Program-made: the position numbers and the translations under genes
From: Dokdonella_A sp963775445
Lineage (GTDB): Bacteria; Pseudomonadota; Gammaproteobacteria; Xanthomonadales; Rhodanobacteraceae
Length of the DNA: 64,000 nucleotides
Direction: 5' to 3'
Assembly: GCA_963775445.1 (NCBI GenBank)
Contig: CAVZIT010000007.1
Coordinates: 62,001-126,000, forward strand
Part shown: positions 35,169-45,106 of the stretch, piece by piece
Layout of the letters: every line of letters starts with the position of its first letter
How positions within the stretch are numbered: position 1 is the stretch's first letter
Notes under the pieces: generated by a model
What the model was told of the DNA's origin: nothing
The model's input: only the letters and a program-made list of their open reading frames with translations
Databases searched by the model: none

Positions 35169-37372
35169 ATATCCTGATGCGCCGCGTATTGCCGGCACTG
35201 GCAGTGCTGGTGCTCCTGATTGCGTCATGGCGCCTGGCCGAAGACGCTGCAACTCGCGGTCAGCGATTCGTCGCCTGGTACGCATGGGCATTGGTTGCGG
35301 CGTTGCTGGTACTTGCCCTGCTGGCCGCCGCAATAATCCAGCGCCTGTGGCGGCTGCGACGCGATCGGCGGCGCAATGCGCCCGGTGCACGACTGACCCG
35401 GCGCCTGTTGATCATGCTGGTGCTGCTCGCAGTTCCCCCAGTGATCGTGGTTTACGGATTCGCGCTGCGCTTTCTCGACTCGACCATCGACACCTGGTTC
35501 AACGTCAGGCTGGAGGCGGCCCTGGACGATGCGCTCGACATAGGTCGCATCGTCGTCGACGAGCGACTCGACTCGGCCGAACAGGCAACGGCCGCGCTTG
35601 CACCGAGTCTCGATGGCGCCTCGGCGAGTCAGGCGCAGGAGACACTCGATGCAGCCATCGACCGTCTCGGTGCGATTCAGTTGACGCTGTTCGACGTCGA
35701 TCGGCGCGTGCTCGGCACCACGAGTTCAGACCCGCGCTACCTGGTCCCGCCGATTCCGGATGCGACCACGTTGCTGCGCACCGAAGGCGACGGCCGCTAC
35801 GCGGCGGCCGAGCCGCTTGGCGATGATCTGGTTCTGCGCATCATCATTCCAGTCGCAAGTCCCGGCGGCTCGCGTGGCGCACCACTTTCCGGCTTCGGCC
35901 AGAAGCGACTGCTGCAAGGCTTGTTTCCGCTGCCCGTCCGGCTGCAGACCTTGACGCGTGGCATCGAGAGCGCGAGCTTTGATTTCCAGCGCCTCAAGTT
36001 CCTACGCGGCTCGCTCAAGCTGACGTTCGCGTTGATCCTGACGTTTGTGTTGTTGATGTCCGTATTGCTCGCGGTACTCGCCGCATTCGGCGTCGCGCGA
36101 CGCCTGGTTGCGCCCATCGGGCGCCTCGTCACGGCCACGCGGGCTGTCGGCGCGGGGCGTTACGACACGCCATTGCCGATTGCGAGCGACGACGAACTCG
36201 GTTTGCTGGTGTACTCGTTCGGGCAGATGACGCGCGAGCTGGAGCTCGCAGGTGCCCGCGCCACGCGCAGCGCCCAGCAGATCGAGGCGCAACGCGCGTG
36301 GCTCGAGGCGGTTCTCGAACGTCTTTCCACGGGGGTGCTAGGGTTTGATCGCGAGGGACATCTTCGTGCAATCAATCGAGCCGGCGAAACGATCCTGGGT
36401 GTCGCTCTTTCACCTTTTCGTGGCCGCACGCTCGGTGAGCTCGCACATCAACGCCCCGAACTCCAGCCATTCGTCGAGCCCCTTGCACGCCATCTGCGCG
36501 AGGGTCGCAGCGAATGGCACGAAGAAGTGATTGTCGAGACGCCCGCGGGCGGGCGCCGGATATTGATGATGCGCGGCACCGCCCTTCCCGGTGAGGCGGG
36601 TTCCGTTGCAGTGTTCGACGATCTGACGGTGCTCAATCGCGCGCAGCGTGATGCCGCTTGGGGCGAAGTCGCGCGTCGTCTCGCCCATGAGGTGAAAAAT
36701 CCGCTGACACCGATTCAGCTCGCAGCCGAACGGCTGCGACGCCGCTTCATCGGACGCCTTCCCGCCGAAGACAGCGACCTGCTCGATCGCGCCACACACA
36801 CGATCGTTAGCCAGGTCGAAGCGTTGAAGACCATGGTCAATGCGTTTGGCGACTATGCACGGCCGCCGCAACTCACGGCGCGCCCGATCGCCCTGCACGC
36901 GCTGCTCGCCGAGGTCCTGGATCTATACGAAAACGACCAGCGCATCACGCTCACGCAGCAGCTGGCGCGAGGTGAGCCACTGGTGCGCGCCGACAGCGTG
37001 CGTCTGCGACAGTGCCTGCACAACCTGATCAAGAATGCGCTCGAAGCCGTAGGCGAGCAGCACAAGCCGCAGATCCTCGTCACGACGCGCTTTGCCGAGG
37101 ACCACGGACAGGATTTCGTGGATCTCGTCGTGGCCGACAACGGCCCGGGTTTGCCGGCGGATTTCGGCGATCGCTGGTTTGAACCTTACGCGAGCAGCAA
37201 ATCGCGCGGAACCGGACTTGGCCTCGCCGTTGTGAAGAAGATTGCCGAGGAGCACGGTGGCAGCGTGCACGCGGAAAATCGAGCGCAAGGAGGCGCGGCA
37301 TTCTGCCTGAGACTGCCACTGGAAAAACCGGCGGCGACCTCCACGGCTGCGGCCGGTAGTGACATCGCCTAA
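35150..37372 (+). CDS. NtrY-like membrane sensor histidine kinase
   Basis: 740 residues. Several N-terminal membrane helices (about 10-30, 42-66, 83-105) precede an extracytoplasmic region, then another helix (about 290-315) with a HAMP domain after it, and a PAS region with LSTGVLGFDREGHLRAINRAGE. The kinase core has His513 in RLAHEVKNPLTPIQLAAERL, an N box (NLIKNALEAV) and G boxes (DNGPGLP, RGTGLGLAVVKKI). The architecture matches NtrY, which responds to nitrogen or redox signals in other bacteria. The partner regulator is at 39371, after one intervening gene. Confidence 0.9.
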   Translation: MVQRRLNILMRRVLPALAVLVLLIASWRLAEDAATRGQRFVAWYAWALVAALLVLALLAAAIIQRLWRLRRDRRRNAPGARLTRRLLIMLVLLAVPPVIVVYGFALRFLDSTIDTWFNVRLEAALDDALDIGRIVVDERLDSAEQATAALAPSLDGASASQAQETLDAAIDRLGAIQLTLFDVDRRVLGTTSSDPRYLVPPIPDATTLLRTEGDGRYAAAEPLGDDLVLRIIIPVASPGGSRGAPLSGFGQKRLLQGLFPLPVRLQTLTRGIESASFDFQRLKFLRGSLKLTFALILTFVLLMSVLLAVLAAFGVARRLVAPIGRLVTATRAVGAGRYDTPLPIASDDELGLLVYSFGQMTRELELAGARATRSAQQIEAQRAWLEAVLERLSTGVLGFDREGHLRAINRAGETILGVALSPFRGRTLGELAHQRPELQPFVEPLARHLREGRSEWHEEVIVETPAGGRRILMMRGTALPGEAGSVAVFDDLTVLNRAQRDAAWGEVARRLAHEVKNPLTPIQLAAERLRRRFIGRLPAEDSDLLDRATHTIVSQVEALKTMVNAFGDYARPPQLTARPIALHALLAEVLDLYENDQRITLTQQLARGEPLVRADSVRLRQCLHNLIKNALEAVGEQHKPQILVTTRFAEDHGQDFVDLVVADNGPGLPADFGDRWFEPYASSKSRGTGLGLAVVKKIAEEHGGSVHAENRAQGGAAFCLRLPLEKPAATSTAAAGSDIA

Positions 37373-37466
37373 TACCCGTTCAGGGCATGCGACTGCTCGC
37401 CTGGGCGGAAGTGGGCCGCGAAGGTAACCCTGCTAGCATCCCGCGTTTCGATCGGTACTTGTACGG

Positions 37467-39203
37467 ATGTCCGTCCAGCCAGTTCGCGCCACCCGAAAAG
37501 AGCGCCGCCAGTTCTGGTTGTTCCTGCTGCTCGCGCTCATCGTCCTTGGTGCGGGCATCGGTCTGCGCGATCCGTGGCCAGCCGACGAGCCGCGCTTCGC
37601 CCTGGTCGCCAAACAAATGGTCGACAGCGGAGACTGGTTGTTCCCGCATCGCGGCAGCACGCTCTATCCGGACAAGCCGCCACTGTTCATGGCCGCACAG
37701 GCGTTGTCGTTCGAGCTGACGCGCAATTGGCGCATTGCGTTCCTGTTGCCATCGCTGCTGGCGGCGCTCGGTACCCTGGCCCTTGTCTACGATCTGGCGC
37801 GACGTTTGTGGAATCGCCGTACCGGGCTTTACGCGGCCCTCGCGCTTCTTGCCACCGTGCAGTTCCTCGATCAGTCCAAGAGCGCGCAAATCGATCCGAC
37901 CGTCATGCTGCTTGTGACCCTGGGAAATTACGGCCTGCTGCGACATTTCCTGCTCGGTCCGAACTGGCGCGCCTTCTGGTTTGGCTGTTTCGCTGCGGGT
38001 CTCGGCGTGATCACCAAAGGTGTCGGCGTGCTGGTTCTGCTGATGTGCGTGCCCTATGCATTCGCACGTTGGCAAGGCTGGAACGAACTTGCACCGGTTA
38101 TTCGCGGAGGCTGGCGTTGGGCGATCGGCGCGCTCGCCTTCGTGGCAGCCATTGCGCTGTGGATCGTCCCGATGCTGCTCGCCGTGAGGTCGAGTGCCGA
38201 TCCCGCGTACCACGCATACGCCCGCGACATCCTGTTCCATCAGACTGCGGATCGCTACGCCGATTCATGGGCGCATCAGCAGCCCTTCTGGTATTTCATC
38301 GAGGTCGCCGTGATCAACTGGCTGCCGCTCTCGCTGACTTATCCGGCTACGGTGCCGGGCTGGTGGCGGCGCTTGCGCGCGCGCGATGCGCGCTATCTGC
38401 TTCCGCTCGCCTGGGTCGTGATGGTGTTTATTTTTTTCAGCGCCCCGGCGGGCAAACGCGACGTCTATGTGCTGATCGCGTTGCCGATGGTCACACTCGT
38501 CACCGCACCCATGATCGACGCGCTGCTCGCGACGCGCTGGTTCCGACGCGCGGCATTTGCGCTGATCACGCTGGCCGGCGCCGCAATGCTGGGTGCGGGT
38601 ATCTGGGCACTGACGGCATATCCGCACGTGGCGCAGGACCTGGTCAATCGACGCGGACTGGCTGGAAACGGAAGAGCCTTGTGGATTCTCCTGAGCACGA
38701 TGGGCATGTTGATCCTCGCCCTTTGCGCGTGGCTGCGACCGCGTCGCGGAGTCGCCGCGCTGCTCGCCGGAATTTTCGCGACCACGCTCTTGTGGGGCTT
38801 CGCCGGGTATCCGCTCCTCAATGACTCAAGCTCGGCTGCGGGCCTGATGCGACGCGCCGGTGCGATTATCGGCCCCGATGCGCAACTCGCCCTGGTGGCG
38901 TGGCGCGAACAGAATCTGCTCATGGCGGATCGACCCGCCGTTGATTTCGGCTTTTCGAGTCCGTGGAACCAGCAGCTCGCCGCGGCGATCCGCTGGCAGG
39001 AAGACGCACCCTCCAGGCGTTGGGTGTTTGTTCTCGCCAAAGCCATGGCGCCGTGCATCGACCCGGACAAATCGGTCTATGTCGGGCATGCCAACCGGCG
39101 CGAGTGGTGGTTGTTTCGCGCGAATGCGGTGGCCGCCGCATGCCGCGGAGGCCACGTTCCGACGACACAGGTCGAGCAAAAGGACGTGGCCGACGATCCG
39201 TGA
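37467..39203 (+). CDS. GT39/ArnT-like membrane glycosyltransferase
   Basis: 578 residues with about a dozen hydrophobic helices. The first periplasmic loop has PWPADEPRFALVAKQM, the Asp-Glu motif of the PMT/ArnT family that binds the polyprenyl-phosphate sugar, then LYPDKPPLFM. It probably transfers a sugar from undecaprenyl phosphate to a lipid or protein at the periplasmic side. The gene sits between an NtrY-like kinase and an NtrX-like regulator on the same strand. The acceptor is unknown. Confidence 0.85.
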   Translation: MSVQPVRATRKERRQFWLFLLLALIVLGAGIGLRDPWPADEPRFALVAKQMVDSGDWLFPHRGSTLYPDKPPLFMAAQALSFELTRNWRIAFLLPSLLAALGTLALVYDLARRLWNRRTGLYAALALLATVQFLDQSKSAQIDPTVMLLVTLGNYGLLRHFLLGPNWRAFWFGCFAAGLGVITKGVGVLVLLMCVPYAFARWQGWNELAPVIRGGWRWAIGALAFVAAIALWIVPMLLAVRSSADPAYHAYARDILFHQTADRYADSWAHQQPFWYFIEVAVINWLPLSLTYPATVPGWWRRLRARDARYLLPLAWVVMVFIFFSAPAGKRDVYVLIALPMVTLVTAPMIDALLATRWFRRAAFALITLAGAAMLGAGIWALTAYPHVAQDLVNRRGLAGNGRALWILLSTMGMLILALCAWLRPRRGVAALLAGIFATTLLWGFAGYPLLNDSSSAAGLMRRAGAIIGPDAQLALVAWREQNLLMADRPAVDFGFSSPWNQQLAAAIRWQEDAPSRRWVFVLAKAMAPCIDPDKSVYVGHANRREWWLFRANAVAAACRGGHVPTTQVEQKDVADDP

Positions 39204-39370
39204 TGGCGGGCTGGCAACCGGGTCAACGTCACCCGGGGGTTAAGGAAAACCAGCGATCAGCGGCGGCGCCCGAGCGTTGTCGCCGCGCCGACTGTTCCGA
39301 GTCCATTCCTCGCTGGGATTTCACACCTGCGCTATGCTGGCACCTGTCGTTTTTTTGCAACTGGTGACTT

Positions 39371-40753
39371 GTGGCCGCTGCGCGTGTACTGGTCGTTGAC
39401 GACGAACCGGCAATCTGCCAAACCGTCAAGGAAATACTCGAGGACGAAGGCTATCTGGTCAGCACCGCCGATTCGGCGCAGCGTGCGCGCGAGGCACGGC
39501 GCCAGCAGCTGCCGGACGTGGTGCTGCTCGATGTGTGGATGCCCGATCTGGATGGCATCAGCCTGCTGCGCGAATGGAACGAGCGCGGCGGCTTGCCCTG
39601 TCCTGTGGTCATGATGAGCGGCCATGGCACGGTCGAAACCGCCGTGGAGGCGACACGGTTGGGAGCGTGGGATTTCATCGAAAAACCGATCGCACTGGCG
39701 AAGCTGTTGCTGGTCGTGTCGCATGCCCTGGAATCGAGCCTGCTCAAACGCGAAAACGAAGGGCTCAAACGACAGCTGTCCGCACCGATCGAACCGATCG
39801 GCAGCAGCAAGGCAATGCAGGCCCTGAGGGCACAACTCGACCGGATTGCCGCGCACGACACTACCGTCCTGATCCAGGGTGAAGCCGGCACCGGCAAGGA
39901 AACTCTGGCGCGCTGGCTCCACGAAAAGAGTGCGCGTCGCGCGGCGCCCTTCGTCCCGGTCGTACCGGGCTCGATTGTGCGCGAACACGCCTCGCAAGTA
40001 CTTTTTGGCGCAGACGCCGCGGATGGTGTCCACTGCGGCCTGATCGAGCGGGCCAACTCGGGCACGCTGTTTCTCGACGAAGTGGCGGAACTCGATACCG
40101 AACTTCAATTGCGCCTCTCCAGCTCGATAGAGCAATGCGCGGTGCTGCGCTGCGGGGGGCATGAGCCGGTCGCAATCGACGTGCGCGTGATCGCCGCCTC
40201 GGCCCACGACCTGGAGGCGATGGTGAAAGCGGGCACGTTCCGCGAGGAACTCTACTATCAGCTCAACGTCGTTCCACTGCGCTTGCCGCCGTTGCGCGAA
40301 CACGCAGAGGATATTCCGGAACTGCTTCGTTATTTCGCGGACTTCTTCGCCAATCGCGACAAGCTCGCCTACCGCAACTTTCCGGTCGCGGTGCAGAATC
40401 GCCTACGCCACCACACGTGGCCCGGCAACCTTCGCGAGTTGCGCAACCTGGTGCAGCGACTGCTCATCCTCGGCTCGGGCGCCGATGTCGGTCTTGAAGA
40501 AATCGAACTGGCCATCGGCGAATCGGAGCGACCCACGCGAGTTGGCAGCGGTGGCTACGACATCGATTTTTCGCAGCCGCTGCGTGAAGCGCGCGAACAA
40601 TTTGAACGCATCTACCTATCGCGCCAGCTCACCGCGGCAAACGGCAGCGTGGGACGCCTGGCCAAAGCGGTCGGCATGGAGCGCACGCATCTGTATCGCA
40701 AGCTCAAGGATCTTGGTATCGATCCGCGCGCCAGCAGTCGCGAACATGGTTGA
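39371..40753 (+). CDS. NtrX-like response regulator with AAA+ domain lacking GAFTGA
   Basis: 460 residues from a GTG start. Receiver domain with phospho-acceptor Asp54 in VVLLDVWMPDLDG. AAA+ domain with Walker A GEAGTGKE and Walker B GTLFLDEVAELD. The loop between them reads QVLFGADAADGVHCGLIERANSG; the GAFTGA motif needed to contact sigma-54 is absent. A C-terminal Fis-type HTH (VGRLAKAVGMERTHLYRKLKDLGI) is present. It should bind DNA and respond to the NtrY-like kinase, but probably does not activate sigma-54 promoters in the usual way. An intrinsic terminator follows at 40830. Confidence 0.9.
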   Translation: MAAARVLVVDDEPAICQTVKEILEDEGYLVSTADSAQRAREARRQQLPDVVLLDVWMPDLDGISLLREWNERGGLPCPVVMMSGHGTVETAVEATRLGAWDFIEKPIALAKLLLVVSHALESSLLKRENEGLKRQLSAPIEPIGSSKAMQALRAQLDRIAAHDTTVLIQGEAGTGKETLARWLHEKSARRAAPFVPVVPGSIVREHASQVLFGADAADGVHCGLIERANSGTLFLDEVAELDTELQLRLSSSIEQCAVLRCGGHEPVAIDVRVIAASAHDLEAMVKAGTFREELYYQLNVVPLRLPPLREHAEDIPELLRYFADFFANRDKLAYRNFPVAVQNRLRHHTWPGNLRELRNLVQRLLILGSGADVGLEEIELAIGESERPTRVGSGGYDIDFSQPLREAREQFERIYLSRQLTAANGSVGRLAKAVGMERTHLYRKLKDLGIDPRASSREHG

Positions 40754-40829
40754 TTCGAGATCGCGCTACGGGAACTCTACCGCGACAAACGTGTCCATTG
40801 ATCGGGTTTTCTCTTCATTACCCACTTTT

Positions 40830-40859
40830 GACGCCGCCTTTGCGAAGGTGGCGTCATTT
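40830..40859 (+). terminator. Intrinsic terminator after the ntrX-like gene
   Basis: Stem GACGCCGCCTT pairs with AAGGTGGCGTC (one G-T pair) around the tetraloop TGCG, followed by ATTTTCT. It lies 77 bases after the regulator's stop, so it probably ends the def-to-ntrX transcription unit. Confidence 0.75.
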
Positions 40860-40971
40860 TCTATTTCGGCGCGTCGCCTTGGCTTGGCTCCGGCCGCGGC
40901 CCCCAACGGACGCATGTGTGCTCTCCGCAAGCGGACTTCGCGCCACGCCATGGCGGGGCGATGACACACGC

Positions 40972-41325
40972 ATGAGTCCCGATCGGGTCGAACATCTGCG
41001 CGCGCAACTCGGTGGACCGCACGACGGCGCGCTATTGCGCTTTTCGCTCGGCAACGCGCTGCTTTCCCGTGGCGAAACCGACGCGGCGGTCGCGCAATTG
41101 CGCGCAGCGCTCGCGTTCGAACGGAACTATTCGGCTGCATGGAAGGCGCTGGGTGCAGCGCTCACGCAGATGGGTGCCCATGCCGAGGCAATGGCGGCCT
41201 ATCGCAACGGCATAGCGACCGCAGAGGCTCGCGGCGACAAGCAGGCGGAAAAGGAGATGCGCGTTTTTCTGCGGCGTCTCGAACGCGGCGACGCGCCGGC
41301 ACCGATGCCATCGCACGATGGTTGA
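40972..41325 (+). CDS. Small TPR protein
   Basis: 117 residues with about two tetratricopeptide repeats (LLRFSLGNALLSRGETDAAVAQLRAAL and AWKALGAALTQMGAHAEAMAAYRNGI) and an acidic/basic helical tail. No signal peptide or membrane helix. Start at 40972 is the first ATG in a sensible position; only a weak ribosome site is visible. Likely a protein-protein interaction module; role unknown. Confidence 0.7.
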   Translation: MSPDRVEHLRAQLGGPHDGALLRFSLGNALLSRGETDAAVAQLRAALAFERNYSAAWKALGAALTQMGAHAEAMAAYRNGIATAEARGDKQAEKEMRVFLRRLERGDAPAPMPSHDG

Positions 41326-41376
41326 TGCAGGCATCCGGGAGCAGGTTGCTCAACCTGCCGATCGTTGACGCGCGCC

Positions 41377-42270
41377 TTATGGGCGCGGCGCTCCGGCCTC
41401 CCGAGGGAAGCGCTTGTATGCCCATTGATACTGGGTGAATGCGAGACGCACGCAGCTTTCTATTCCGCGATTGAGGGCGCTGCAGGCCACCTCGAGATCG
41501 GCGTCCGCGATGCCATCCGGCGCCGGCAAGACATGGATGTCGAAGCCCGCTGACTTCGGTAGGCGTTCGGCAAAAGCCAGGATCACCTCGGCGCCGGTGC
41601 GGCGAGCCAATCGCGCAATCAGCACCATGGTCAAGACCGGTACGCCAAAGAATGGTGCCCACGCACCTTCGCCTTGCCGCGGTTGCTGATCGGGCAGGAT
41701 TCCGACCACACCACCCGCGGCGAGACGTCGATAAAGCGAGCGTACACTGGCTCCTTCGGCGCGAACCTGCTCGATCCCGGTGGCCCCGCGTGCGCGCAGG
41801 AGCAGCGGTTCGAGCCATGTGCGGCGCGGAGCGCGATAGACGATCGCGAGCGGCGTGCGAGCCGCCAGCCAGTAGCTGAGCAGTTCCCAACAACCCAGGT
41901 GCGGAGCGGCGATGATCACGCCGCGACCACGCCGAATCGCCGCGTCCAATCGCGCGGCGCCGTGTACCTGGCGCACGAATCGCAGCGCATGGTCGGGCCT
42001 CCCGGACCAGACCTTCGCGACCTCAGCGACCGCCCTGCCGGTCTCGACCAGCGCCGATCGCGCAATCGTCTGTCTCGTTTTGGCGTCATCTTGCGTTAGT
42101 ACCAGGGAAAGGTTGCGCTCGACGATGCGGCGCGGCCGGCGGTTGGACCACCACAGCACGCGGCCGAGGCCGGCGCCCAGCGCATGCAGGCTGGACAGGG
42201 GCAAGTGGCTGGCGAGCCGCAGACAAACATGCAGCAGTGCGATCGGCCAGGACATGGGGTGCTTGTTCAT
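41377..42270 (-). CDS. LpxL/HtrB-family lipid A acyltransferase
   Basis: 297 residues. Short N-terminal membrane helix, then the acyltransferase motif H-x4-E in APHLGCWELLSYW near residue 118, and the second conserved block GGVVGILPDQQPRQGEG. The family transfers fatty acyl groups from ACP to Kdo-lipid A at the inner membrane. The LpxL/LpxM distinction cannot be made by eye. It is divergent from dtd with 89 bases between. Confidence 0.88.
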   Translation of the reverse strand: MNKHPMSWPIALLHVCLRLASHLPLSSLHALGAGLGRVLWWSNRRPRRIVERNLSLVLTQDDAKTRQTIARSALVETGRAVAEVAKVWSGRPDHALRFVRQVHGAARLDAAIRRGRGVIIAAPHLGCWELLSYWLAARTPLAIVYRAPRRTWLEPLLLRARGATGIEQVRAEGASVRSLYRRLAAGGVVGILPDQQPRQGEGAWAPFFGVPVLTMVLIARLARRTGAEVILAFAERLPKSAGFDIHVLPAPDGIADADLEVACSALNRGIESCVRLAFTQYQWAYKRFPREAGAPRP

Positions 42271-42359
42271 GGTGGCAGCTCGAAGTGTAGCCGTTACGAT
42301 GCGATGGACCGCGACCGAGGTTCGTCGCAAAAACGCGAACGCCGATAACGGAGACACCC

Positions 42360-42800
42360 ATGATTGCCCTGCTCCAGCGCGTCAGCGAGGCGCGCGTCGA
42401 TGTCGAGGATGTCGTCGTCGCACGGATTGGCTTTGGCCTGCTGGCTTTCATCGCGGTGCAGCCGGACGATGGCGAAGCCCAGGCAACGCGCCTGCTCGAG
42501 CGCATGCTCGGCTACCGCATGTTCGCCGATCCTGCCGGGCGCATGAATCGTTCGCTTTGCGACATCGGCGGCGGTTTGTTGCTGGTGCCGCAGTTCACGC
42601 TTGCGGCAGACACGCGCAATGGTACGCGACCCGGTTTTACGGCCGCGGCCTCACCCGTGTCCGGCAAACAGTGGTTCGACCATGTGGTCAAGCTCGCCTG
42701 CGCTCGCCATCATGACGTGGCGAGCGGCCGTTTCGGCGCCCTCATGCAGGTTCGGCTCGTCAATGAGGGACCTGTCACTTTCTGGCTCGAGGCGCACTGA
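42360..42800 (+). CDS. dtd: D-aminoacyl-tRNA deacylase
   Basis: Frees tRNA from D-amino acids. 146 residues, the usual size, with N-terminal MIALLQRVSEARVDV, the LLVPQFTLAADTRNGTRPGF segment in place of the common SRGxRPSF, and the C-terminal NEGPVTFWL motif of the active site. The start is set by the family N-terminus. The 322 bases to rpoD hold no gene. Confidence 0.95.
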   Translation: MIALLQRVSEARVDVEDVVVARIGFGLLAFIAVQPDDGEAQATRLLERMLGYRMFADPAGRMNRSLCDIGGGLLLVPQFTLAADTRNGTRPGFTAAASPVSGKQWFDHVVKLACARHHDVASGRFGALMQVRLVNEGPVTFWLEAH

Positions 42801-43122
42801 TCCGCAGCGGGACGCGCCAGCTGGAATCCTGCCGCAATGCCCCCATGTGTCGGTAACGGAGCAGTTGCCGACAGGTCTGGCAAGAGCCTGCAGCGTGTTC
42901 GCGGTCATCAGCATCAATCAGTGCGGATCATCAAGTCGGAGCATGCCGCGGGCTTTCGGTAGAGCCCCAATTCCCAGCAGCCATTCGAGCCCGCCGACCG
43001 GCGAGCGGATTCGCGAGGCACGATCGCTTCCGTTGGGCAGCGACAGCCACTGCAAGCTGCACCCTTGACGCCGTACCTATACTTCCACTCCTTTGCCGCA
43101 GTATCTGAATCGACGGAATCCC
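42801..43122 (+). promoter_or_regulatory. Gene-free leader region before rpoD
   Basis: 322 bases without a supportable gene. The only promoter-like elements I see are TTGACG (43065) and TATACT (43078), which are too close together to form a standard sigma-70 pair, so the rpoD promoter is not resolved. No riboswitch or terminator was recognised. Confidence 0.3.
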
Positions 43123-44991
43123 ATGGCCAGCGAACATCCTCCCCAGGAGCAGCAATCCGAAATAAAGACCCTGATCATCAAGGGCAAGGAGCAGGGCTAC
43201 CTGACCTATGCCGAAGTCAACGATCACCTCCCCGACGACATCGTCGATCCGGAGCAGATCGAGGACATCATCGGCATGATCAACGACATGGGCATCGAGG
43301 TGCACGAAATTGCACCCGATACCGAATTGCTGCGTCCCGATGCGCCAAACGCCACCGATGACGAGACCGCCACGGAGGAAGCCGTTGCCGTGTTGTCCGC
43401 GGTCGATGCCGAGGTTGGCCGCACCACCGACCCGGTGCGCATGTACATGCGCGAAATGGGTACGGTCGAACTTCTTACGCGCGAAGGCGAAATCGCGATC
43501 GCCAAACGCATCGAGGAAGGCCTCAACCAGGTGCAGTCCGCGCTCGCAAGTTTCCCGTGGTCGATCCAGTTGCTGGTCGAGGAATACGATCTGTACACCG
43601 AAGGCAAGAAGCGCCTTTCGGAAGTGCTCGCCGGTTTTCTCGATATCGAAGTGCCGATCCCCGCGCCGGTCACGCCACCGAGTGCCAGCACCAACGGTTC
43701 GGCCAATGCCAAGTCGAATGACGACGACGACGACAAGGACGATGGCAAGGACGACGACGACAGCCCGGTGGATACCGGTCCCGACCCGGCCGAAGTTTCG
43801 CGTCGCATGGAACTGCTTCGCACCTACTATGCGAAATTCCAGAAGACGACCGAAAAGAATGGCCTCGACGATCGCAGGGCCCAGAAGCTTCGCGACCGCA
43901 TGGCCGACGAATTCCTCAAGCTCAAGCTGCCGGCCATCCTGATCGACAGTTTCGTGCGCAAGCTGCGGGAGGTGGTCACCACGATCCGCCGCCACGAGCG
44001 TGCGATTCTCGAAATCTGCGTCAGGCAATCGCGCATGCCGCGCAAGGACTTCCTCAAGTTATTCGCGTCCAACGAAACCAACCTCGACTGGGCCGATGAG
44101 CTTGGTCGCAAGCGGCAGAAGTGGTCGCCCGCGATCCGGGCGCACCGCGACGCGTTGACCAGCGAACAGGAAAAGCTCATCGCCGTCCAGCGCGCGCTGT
44201 TCCTCGGCGTCGGCGACATCAAGGAAATCAATCGCGCGATGTCGATTGGCGAGGCCAAGGCGCGCCGAGCCAAGAAGGAAATGGTCGAAGCCAACCTGCG
44301 CCTGGTGATTTCGATCGCCAAGAAGTACACCAATCGCGGCCTGCAGTTCCTCGACCTGATCCAGGAAGGCAACATCGGCCTGATGAAGGCGGTCGACAAG
44401 TTCGAATACCGTCGCGGCTACAAGTTTTCCACCTATGCGACGTGGTGGATCCGCCAGGCGATCACGCGTTCGATTGCTGACCAGGCGCGCACGATCCGCA
44501 TTCCCGTGCACATGATCGAGACGATCAACAAGTTGAACCGTATCAGCCGCCACATGCTGCAGGAAATGGGCCGCGAACCGACGCCGGAAGAACTCGCGAT
44601 CAAGATGGAAATGCCCGAGGACAAGATCCGCAAGGTGCTCAAGATCGCCAAGGAACCGATCTCGATGGAAACCCCGATCGGCGACGACGAGGACTCGCAT
44701 CTTGGCGATTTCATCGAAGATGCTTCGATCGTGTCGCCAGTCGAATCCTCGACCAACATCGGCCTCATGGAAACGGTGGGCGACGTACTCGGCGGGCTGA
44801 CGCCACGCGAGGCCAAGGTGCTGCGCATGCGTTTCGGCATCGACATGAACACCGATCACACGCTCGAAGAAGTAGGCAAGCAGTTCGACGTCACGCGCGA
44901 GCGCATACGCCAGATCGAGGCCAAGGCGCTACGCAAGTTGCGTCATCCGAGCCGCTCGGAGCAGTTGCGCTCATTCCTCGATCTGGAATAG
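43123..44991 (+). CDS. rpoD: RNA polymerase primary sigma factor (sigma-70)
   Basis: Housekeeping sigma, 622 residues. Region 1.1 at the N-terminus (IKTLIIKGKEQGYLTYAEVNDHLP), region 1.2 (TDPVRMYMREMGTVELLTREGEI), regions 2.1-2.4 (MVEANLRLVISIAKKYTNRG to YKFSTYATWWIRQAITRSIADQ), and region 4.2 (TLEEVGKQFDVTRERIRQIEAKALRKLRHPSR). The non-conserved region carries a very acidic run (SNDDDDDKDDGKDDDD, near residue 195). The start at 43123 is chosen over an in-frame ATG at 43093. dnaG and rpsU, the usual neighbours, are not here. Confidence 0.97.
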   Translation: MASEHPPQEQQSEIKTLIIKGKEQGYLTYAEVNDHLPDDIVDPEQIEDIIGMINDMGIEVHEIAPDTELLRPDAPNATDDETATEEAVAVLSAVDAEVGRTTDPVRMYMREMGTVELLTREGEIAIAKRIEEGLNQVQSALASFPWSIQLLVEEYDLYTEGKKRLSEVLAGFLDIEVPIPAPVTPPSASTNGSANAKSNDDDDDKDDGKDDDDSPVDTGPDPAEVSRRMELLRTYYAKFQKTTEKNGLDDRRAQKLRDRMADEFLKLKLPAILIDSFVRKLREVVTTIRRHERAILEICVRQSRMPRKDFLKLFASNETNLDWADELGRKRQKWSPAIRAHRDALTSEQEKLIAVQRALFLGVGDIKEINRAMSIGEAKARRAKKEMVEANLRLVISIAKKYTNRGLQFLDLIQEGNIGLMKAVDKFEYRRGYKFSTYATWWIRQAITRSIADQARTIRIPVHMIETINKLNRISRHMLQEMGREPTPEELAIKMEMPEDKIRKVLKIAKEPISMETPIGDDEDSHLGDFIEDASIVSPVESSTNIGLMETVGDVLGGLTPREAKVLRMRFGIDMNTDHTLEEVGKQFDVTRERIRQIEAKALRKLRHPSRSEQLRSFLDLE

Positions 44992-45106
44992 GCACGTCGG
45001 CCTGCGCAATCGTTGGTGCCGCCGTCCAGCGACGGCCTGTCGCCCGCTCTTGCGTAGTGGGCAGGGATCGTCGCGCTGCGCGCGAGACGTGATTTAATGA
45101 AAGCGG

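Noticed and set aside
45021..45036. Hairpin GCCGTC-CAGC-GACGGC after rpoD as terminator
   Set aside because: No T run follows it, so it does not qualify as an intrinsic terminator.
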